A stretch of DNA of 26,549 nt from Branchiostoma floridae (Eukaryota; Chordata; Leptocardii; Amphioxiformes; Branchiostomatidae). Position 1 is the first letter of the stretch; each line of letters starts with the position of its first letter. The notes under the pieces were generated by a model. It did no database searches. It had not been told where the DNA came from and worked only from the letters and a program-made list of their open reading frames with translations. The DNA is taken from the NCBI RefSeq assembly GCF_000003815.2, contig NW_023365848.1:1-26549 (forward strand), given 5' to 3'. Below are positions 12,501 through 21,500 of this stretch, one piece after another. The position numbers were made by a program, and so were the translations under genes.

Positions 12501-15500
12501 ACTTCATGGGTAGACCAAGTTTCTATTTGTGAGTTTAGGTTAAAAAAATGAATTATGTCTTCTCGTCGTGCACAGATTCCCATGTCGCTCCTTCTGCGAT
12601 GAGATAAATAACGCATGCGCACTCCGAGCCCTTTCCATGGGCATTCCTTGGGACACCGCCGGCTGTACCACCCTGCCAGTCAGCAGCTACCAGGAGGGGT
12701 GCCTCGCTCCTCAAGGTGTGGCCAGCGTTCTTGGTCAATGCTTAAATGATTGACGTTGACATTTGTAGTTCCATACTGTTGTAACTACATCGAATCATTT
12801 AAAGCAAATGGTTATTTTCTAAAACAGGACGTGGGTTGAATGTCATTTTATGGAACTGTGATAATTATGTTATCTTCCATACAGCGACGTGCGATGACTG
12901 GTCATACGAATGTTATGGATCCCCTGGAAGCTGTGTGGGTGCTTGGGATTTCTGTGATGGAAACGGATTTTGTCCCTACAATGACGACGAGCATAGCTGC
13001 AGCAACTGTAAGTACTTGTGCCATGATATTGAACATTGATCTGCTGGACAACGTCTTATATCAGTACGATTCTGAAGTAGATGAGAGAAAGCGGAACAAT
13101 ATAAACTGTATGCAAAGTTGCAGAAAACTCAGAGACTTAAGCAGCATGGAGTGCATTATTTCAAACTCAAGTGTATGGCTCACAACGCAATAATGTTACT
13201 ATGCAGAATATTTTAAGTAAATCAATCTTTATTCCAGACACATGCACGCCCATTGAGCTGGGGTACTGCCAAGGAGAAGTTCCCTACAACAGAACGCTTC
13301 TCCCGAACTACTTTGGACAGGAGAGCACAATAATGATTGAAGAGTCTGACATACATCAGAACGTGTCTCTTCTGGCTGATACGGCTTGTCATGAACACGT
13401 GAAATTCCTCTACTGTCATATGGTAATTTTCCTATACTTCTGACATTGTCTTTGTCTTTTAGGAGCCTGATGCCTTTGTAACATATAATTGTGTCAACAC
13501 CCAATCCAACATTCTTTACTTATGATTATGATTTCGATGAGTTATCATTTTGATGGCGTTTGTTTGTGACTGGGCATGTTTAATTGTTTGTGGTCATCAC
13601 GATCCATCCTCAGCTTCTCGAGTTATGCTGATCAGCTAACTCGAGAAGCTGAATGGATCTTGATATTGTTGTATCATGACAATCGTTTATACTTAAGAGA
13701 AACTGAATGTCAAATGTGCCGATCTAATGCACATGCCTTATTGTTTATTAACAGAAATATAAATAATGCCTATTCCAGGCAGTTCCAGAGTGCATTAGAG
13801 ATGGTGTACGCGGCCAGCCCCTGTGTCGCACCCTGTGTGAGGAGATCAGACAGAATTGTGCAGAGGAAATAAAGGAGATTGGGTTCCAGTTTGACAAGAG
13901 CACGTGTGACAGTATCTTTCCGGATTCTGTTCAGAATGATACATGCAAAATGGCAAAAGGTATCTGTTGCATTTGGTCTCATTGAATTTTACGCACTATA
14001 AGATTTAAGGTTTTCTTGTCTTCTCTTGTCATATTTGATGGAATTGTAACGTGACAGTTCTTTACATAGAATGGTAGAATGTAAATAGATTTATAAATGA
14101 TTTTGAATTTTCTGTCATAGAATTCAACTGCACATTTGACGATGACACCTGTGAATGGATGGCTGGCAACAACAGCCAGGCAGCAACGCTTGAGCCAGCA
14201 TCGGATTCTGGTTAGTGTTTTGATTTTGTCATTTTGTTTTCGAGCATCACAACTAACAATGAATGAATGAAACCCTCATTGATGACATTCAAGTATATGT
14301 TCAACGTACGACTTTAAAGAGAAAAGAAAAATGAAATGATCCAAACATTGGAAACTTTGATAATTATTTCTAACTGATCACTTCGTTTTATAGGTAACTA
14401 TGTATCACTAAATGGCGCCTCGTCAAAGCTAACTAGTCCAACGATGTACACGGACAACAAATGCCTGAGGATGCGGTATTTCGTGAGAGGTGACAGCAGC
14501 AGGTTATCAGTATACGTGACGGGACCGGACGGTAACAGCTTCAGCACGTGGCGCCAGTCATCTACGTATGATGGAGATGGGCGGGATGAAGATGGGATGG
14601 CTGATGATGGGCGGACTGAGGAGGAGGAACTGCAGTGGTCATCCATCAATCTGAACATCAACAAAGGATGGCCTTGGTTCAAGGTAATCTTAATGTCCAT
14701 CTTCTAAAGTCAATCTGTTCTTGAGCCTACGAAAATCAATATCCTTACGGAAATCAATATGCTCCTGCTGTCTGATGACTTGCGTTATTGATTTGTACTC
14801 AATAGTGCTTGAAGCAAAAGTACGATTACACTTCACATGTCATATTATTATAGGTGTCTTTGGATGCGTATGTAGCCGAAGAAGGGGAGGTAGGAGTTGA
14901 CGATGTTACTCTCTCCGACGGACCATGTGAAGGAGAAGAAGGTAAGAAGTAGTTCAACGCTGAATACAGATTTATGGTTTTAACTAGGACGACAAATACT
15001 CTTACTACAAATATTCTTACTACTAGAGTATGTAAAAGCTTTACATTTTGATGAATCTGTATTTATTTCAGTTTCTCCTGGATGCGAGCCGATGAAGTTC
15101 GAACGTTGCCTGGACATGCCGTACAATTTCACCACCTACCCGAATGTGCTGGGCTGGGAGAGAGAACTGTCATTCCACCTCTCCCCGGGAACCTTCCAGG
15201 CGTTTGACCAGATCGCGGACTGCCATCGTGATCTGCAGTTCTATCTCTGCTCGTTCATCTTCCCTGAATGTACACCTTCAGGAATTAGGTACATTTAACT
15301 TTTGAATTAGGTGTCCTTGGATGCGGTCTCACTAAATACCAAAAACAACCGAAAACAACCGAAACAACCGAAAACAATCGAAAACAAGCGAAAACAACTT
15401 GAAATATACCGAAAACAACCGAAAACAACTCGGTAAATACCGAAAACAACTCGAAGCAACCTAAAAAATGTCAAAGCAATCATGAACAACCTAACAGAAC

Positions 15501-18500
15501 CCGAAAAAAGCCGGAAAACAACTCGTAAACAACAACAATGTCTATTTTATCTTCATCTACTGGTTACTCTCCTTGAATTATTTTCTCCACGGCCGAGGGA
15601 GAGAATGGAGTGATTCTGAAGGAAGAATTCTTTCAGCAAAGGGGATGTAGCCGGTGAAAGCACCTTTCCATCGATTACACGCTGCTTTATGGTGTAAAGC
15701 AAAATCCATATTTTGATCACTTAATAGTTTAATTTGGGGCCTCTGTGGTAATACACGTTTGCGGTTTTTCTGTTTAAATCGATTTGTTATGGCAGCGGAA
15801 ATGCGTTATAATTGAGCAAGAAATATACTAGATTGTTTTGGTTGCTAGAAAAAAAAAGGTAGTACACATTAGCTAAATAGGCAGCAGAATTTCCCAGCAG
15901 TAATTAATAAGCAAACCTATTTTCCAAGCAGAGATTTCGTCGGGGGATAGCAGTGACTGCTATTTCTTGTTGTGGCCAATACTACAACCCGCCCCTACTG
16001 TTACCTCTGCTTGGAGTTACACAATAGATGCCAAGTAATATAGATATCCATTGATGAGTTTGCGAGTTGACCAAGCAGTCCCCGTTTATAACGTACAGGG
16101 TCCGTGAATCTGAATGCGAACATTAATATATTCGAACAGGCAAAGGAGATCGTTGACTTTATTATTACTAATATTGTATTAATAACAGGGGTCGTCAAAC
16201 AAATAAATCCATCGTAGGCTAACTCCTGTCCAAAATAAAGTCAAAATTATTAAATAATAGCCCACTGAAATCATTGTCTGTTGTTTATGGTTGTGTCGAG
16301 TTGTTTTCGGTATTTAGTGAAAGTTGTTTTCGGTTGTTTTCGGTAATTAGTGAAAGTTGTTTTCGGTATTTAGTGAAAGTTGTTTTCGGTTGTTTTCGGT
16401 ATTTAGTGAAAGTTGTTTTCGGTTGTTTTCGGTTGTTTTCGGTATTTAGTGAGACCCCTTGGATGCAATACTATTTTTCTAAAGAATGGTAAGATTTATC
16501 TCATGTTGATTATATTGCAAAGGATGATGAGGGGCAAATTATCAACTATACCTTATCCCAACCAATATGCCATCCTTTGGATGAAAAGGACGATAAAAGT
16601 AATTCAGACAACGACAAATTGCTCATTATCCTGTTTATGTATGTTTTACATAGACTTCCATGCCGGTCATTCTGTGAGAGCGTCACTTTGGCGTGCGCAG
16701 CAAGAGCGAATGCCCTCGGCCTCACCTGGGACCCCAATGGCTGCCAAAGCTTATCAGATGATCAACCATACTGTTCTGTACCAGAAGAAGGTAAAGTTAT
16801 ATTTTTGTCTTAAGATATTTTTGCCATTCGCTTCTTGGTAATGAGAAACATATGAACATACAGTTGGCTTATCTCTTAGCACATATTTAAACACTTCTTT
16901 ATCACTAGTCTAAGTATCTTTTTCATTTCATATCCCAAATGTAGATTTAGAGGGTTGCCCTGAAGGACATCATGAATGCTTTGGTTCAGGACAATGTGTT
17001 GGTCCATGGCGATTCTGTGACGGAATACCCGACTGTCCTTATAATTATAACGATGACGAAAATGGAGATTTTTTTTCTAAGTCTGTTAAGTTAACATGAG
17101 TCCATATCGTACCACGCAACCACAATCCTGCTGACGGCACATAATTCGACAAGCTTATCTATCACACCTTACTTTACTCTGCCAGTTTAAAAAAAATTAG
17201 TTTATCAAAGAAAGTCTAAAGATGGCCTACAGAGATGTTTATCCTTGCACAGTTTCATCCTCGCGAACGATAAGCAGAAGGCGTATGTGTAATCTTTATT
17301 GAATTTTGCAACTGCTTTGATGACAATTTGTTAACCAATACATTGTTATCCCCGCCTTGTTTTTCATCAACGTCAGAATGCAGCCCGATACCTTACGACC
17401 GTTGCCAAATGATGCCCTACTCCGACACGTCATTCCCCAACTGGTTAGGGTGGCAAGGACCAACAGATGCCGTCGGAAACGCATCAGAGATATTTGGAGC
17501 CCTCGATCAGATTTCCGATTGCCACAAGGACTTGGAGTTCTTTTTGTGCTCACTGTACTTCCCGTCATGCACATCGACAGGAGTCATGTAAGTAACTCGA
17601 GAATAATGTGACTTTTTTAACATTGCATATATAGTCATATAATGTGAACTATTAACCAGTAATAGATCCGTAAAAAGTAAAACGTCTAACTAATCAAAGA
17701 TGAAGATCATTGTGTTTGTAGATGATTAGTCTATCAATGTTGTCTCTAGTTGGCAGATTTCTGGTAATAAAGAGGATGCATAATGCCTTCTTCACGCGCA
17801 CAGATTCCCATGTCGCTCCTTCTGCGATGAGATAAATAACGCATGCGCACTCCGAGCCCTTTCCATTGGCATTCCTTGGGACACCGCCGGCTGTACCACC
17901 CTGCCGATCAGCAGCTACCAGGAGGGATGCCTCGCTCCTCAAGGTGTGGCCAGCTTTCTTGGTCAATACTGAAGATGATTAACCTTGACTACTTATGCAC
18001 TTGTACTTCCATTCTCTTGTATTTACGTCGAATCATTTAAAGCAAATTGGTTATTTTCTTAAACAGGACTTAGTGGGTGGAATGCAATTTTATGCAATTG
18101 TGATTATTTAGCCTGTATTTACACAATCTCTCGCTGACTGGGGGTAATGACCCCTCTCGGCGGCGGCAATATTGTAGGGCCGGCCGCTAGGAGCGCGATT
18201 TTAGTCAAGCTAGTGGTTATTATGTTATCTCCGATACAGCGACGTGCGAAGGTTGGTCATACGAATGTTATGGATCCCCTGGAAGCTGTGTGGGTGCTTG
18301 GGAGTTCTGTGATGGAAACGGCTTCTGTCCGTACAATGACGACGAACATAGCTGCGGCAACTGTAAGTACTTATGTCATGAAACTAAACATTGATATGCT
18401 GTACAACGTCCTATAGCATTGTGATTCTGAAACCGATTAGAGTTGGGTGTGTGAGAGCAGAACAATACAAGCAGTGTAGAGTACATTCCTTCAAATGTAT

Positions 18501-21500
18501 GGCTCACAATGAAATAATTGTACTCTGTATGATATAATATAATATAAGTAAATTAATCTTTATTCCAGACACATGCACGCCCATTGAGCTGGGGTACTGC
18601 CAAGGAGAAGTTCCCTACAGCAGAACACTTCTCCCGAACTACTTTGGACAGCCGAGCACAATGATGATTGAAGAGTCCGACATACACAGGAACGTGTCTC
18701 TTCTGGCTGATACAGCTTGTCATGAACACGTGAAATTCCTCTACTGTCATATGGTAATTGTACTCTGCTTTCTAAAAATATTTGTAGATTTACATGGTTT
18801 TGTCCAATACACCTTTCTCACGCGGCGGCCATGATAGATCTAAAACGAGTTCAATGAGGCAAACAAAAGACTGTCCATCATAATTAGCAGTTCAACCAAT
18901 GATAGCCGATCAATTAGGAAAACGACCAATAAGAGATTTTGCTGCATGTCCGTCAAATATTTGCATTATTATGTTTTTATTTTGCATCTCTTAAGGGACT
19001 ATGGGGTCAGTCTACACTACTCTAATTTGCTACATTTTTCGGTGCATAACACTAGTTATGATAATAATTATTTGATCTTATATTGTGAAGATTTGTGTGG
19101 TTTTGGGGAAATCTAAATGGCAGCTGATTTTAGAGATAAGTTTTGTCTGTTTGCCTCATTGACCTCGTCTTCGAACTGTCATGGCCGCCGCGTGAGAAAG
19201 GTGTATGAAGGCTGGTACATGTGTAATGTGTATTTGCGTCAACACCCAACCCAACATTCTTTCCTTCACCAGAAAGGTATGATTTTGATGTCGTTTGTTT
19301 GTGACTGAGCTGTCTATTTGTTTGTGGTCAGTATATAACTCAAGAAGCTGCGGATAGCTCTTGATATATTTGTATCATGACAAAGAAGAATATGAATGTC
19401 AACTTTGTCTATGTAATGCACATGCCTTGTTACTTATTAACATGAATAATGCCTATTGCAGGCAGTTCCAGAGTGCATTAGGGAGGGTGTACGCGGCCAG
19501 CCCCTGTGTCGCACCCTGTGTGAGGAGGTCAGACAGAATTGTGCAGAGGAAATAAAGGAGATTGGGTTCCAGTTTGACAAGAGCACGTGTGACGGTATCT
19601 TTCCGGATTCCGTTCAGAATGATACGTGCAAAATGGCAAAAGGTATCCATCTTTGTCTCATTGAATTTTACATAATATAAAATTTAAGGTATTCTTGTCC
19701 TTTCTCATATTTGATCGGACAGTTCTTTACATATAATGATACTGAATGAAGCAGAGATTTCTAAATATTTTTTGATTTCCTGTCGTAGAATTCAACTGCA
19801 CGTTTGACGATGACACCTGTGAATGGATGGCTGGCAACAACAGCCAGGCAGCAACGCTTGAGCCAGCATCGGACCCTGGTTAGTGTTTTGATTTTGTCAT
19901 TTTGTTTTCGAGTATCATGACTAACAATAAAAACCCTCATTGATGGCGTTCAAGTAAATAAATTTTTCGATCTGCCGAAAGACATATTTCCGCCTTATAT
20001 TTCACCATAGTGTACCGGAAGAATGATACATATGTCCGACTTTTCAAGAAGAAAGGAAAATGCAATGATCCAAACATTGGAAACTTACATAATCCTTTCT
20101 AACTGATCACTCCGTTTTATAGGTAACTATGTATCACTGAACGGCGCCGCGTCAAAGCTAACCAGTCCAACGATGTACACGGACAACAAATGCCTGAGGA
20201 TGCGGTATTTCGTGAGAGGTGACAGCAGCAGGTTATCAGTATACGTGACGGGACCGGACGGTAACAGCTTCAGCACGTGGCGCCAGTCATCTATTTATGA
20301 TGGAGATGGGCGGGATGAGGATGGGATGGTTGATGATGGGCGGACTGAGGAGGAGGAATCGGAGTGGTCATCCATCAATCTGAACATCAACAAAGGATGG
20401 CCTTGGTTCAAGGTAATCTTAATGTCCATCTTCAGACGTTATAACAATCTGTTAATAATCATTGCTTACGAAAATTGATATCCTCCTGCTGTCTGATGGC
20501 TTCCGCTATTGTCTGATGGTTTCCGTTATTGATTAGTACTCAATGATGCTTGAGCAAAAGTACGATTACACATGATATTTTATTACAGGTGTCTTTGGAC
20601 GCGTATGTAGCTGAAGAAGGAGAGGTAGGAGTTGACGATGTTACTCTCTCTGACGGATCATGTGAAGGAGAAGAAGGAGGTAAGAAGCAGTTAACGCTGA
20701 ATAGAGATTTATGGTTTTCCAAATTATTTTAGGACGACAAATACTCTATTCTTACTATTAGAGTATGTAAAAGCTTTACATTTTGATGAATCTGTATTTC
20801 AGTTTCTCCTGGATGCGAGCCGATGAAGTTCGAACGTTGCCTGGACATGCCGTACAATTTCACCACCTACCCGAATGTGCTGGGCTGGGAGAGAGAACTG
20901 TCATTCCACCTCTCCCCGGGAACCTTCCAGGCGTTTGACCAGATCGCGGACTGCCATCGTGATCTGCAGTTCTATCTCTGCTCGTTCATCTTCCCTGAAT
21001 GTACACCATCAGGAATTAGGTACACTTTACTTTTGAGTTGCTTGTTCTTGATTGCAATACTATTTTTTTCTGAAGAATGGTAAGATCTATCTCATGTTAA
21101 TTGCACACGATGATGAGGGGCAAATTATTAACTGGACCTTATCCTAACTAATAATCCATCCTTTGCTAAGGACGATAAAAGCAATTCAGAGAACGACAAA
21201 GGGCAAATTATCCTGTTTACGTATGTTTCACGTAGACTTCCATGCCGTTCGTTCTGTGAGAGCGTCACTATTGCGTGCGCAGCAAGAGCGAATGCCCTCG
21301 GCCTCACCTGGGACCCCAATGGCTGCCAAAGCTTATCTGATGATCAACCATACTGTTCTGTACCAGAAGAAGGTGAAGTTATACCTTTGTCTTAAGACGT
21401 CGTTGCCATCTACTCATTGGTAATGAGATTATAAAAATACAAATTAGTACATGCTAAACACTTCGTTATCACATAATAATACGCCGCTTTTTTTTTAATT

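Noticed and set aside
15307-15489. Phe/Arg/Val-rich frame on the minus strand, with a similar plus-strand frame at 16274-16492
   Set aside because: Translation of the GGTTGTTTTC arms of the fold-back transposon.
18240-18416. Alternative frame running past the LDLa7 donor
   Set aside because: Out of the LDLa frame; the consensus GTAAGT at 18363 ends the exon.
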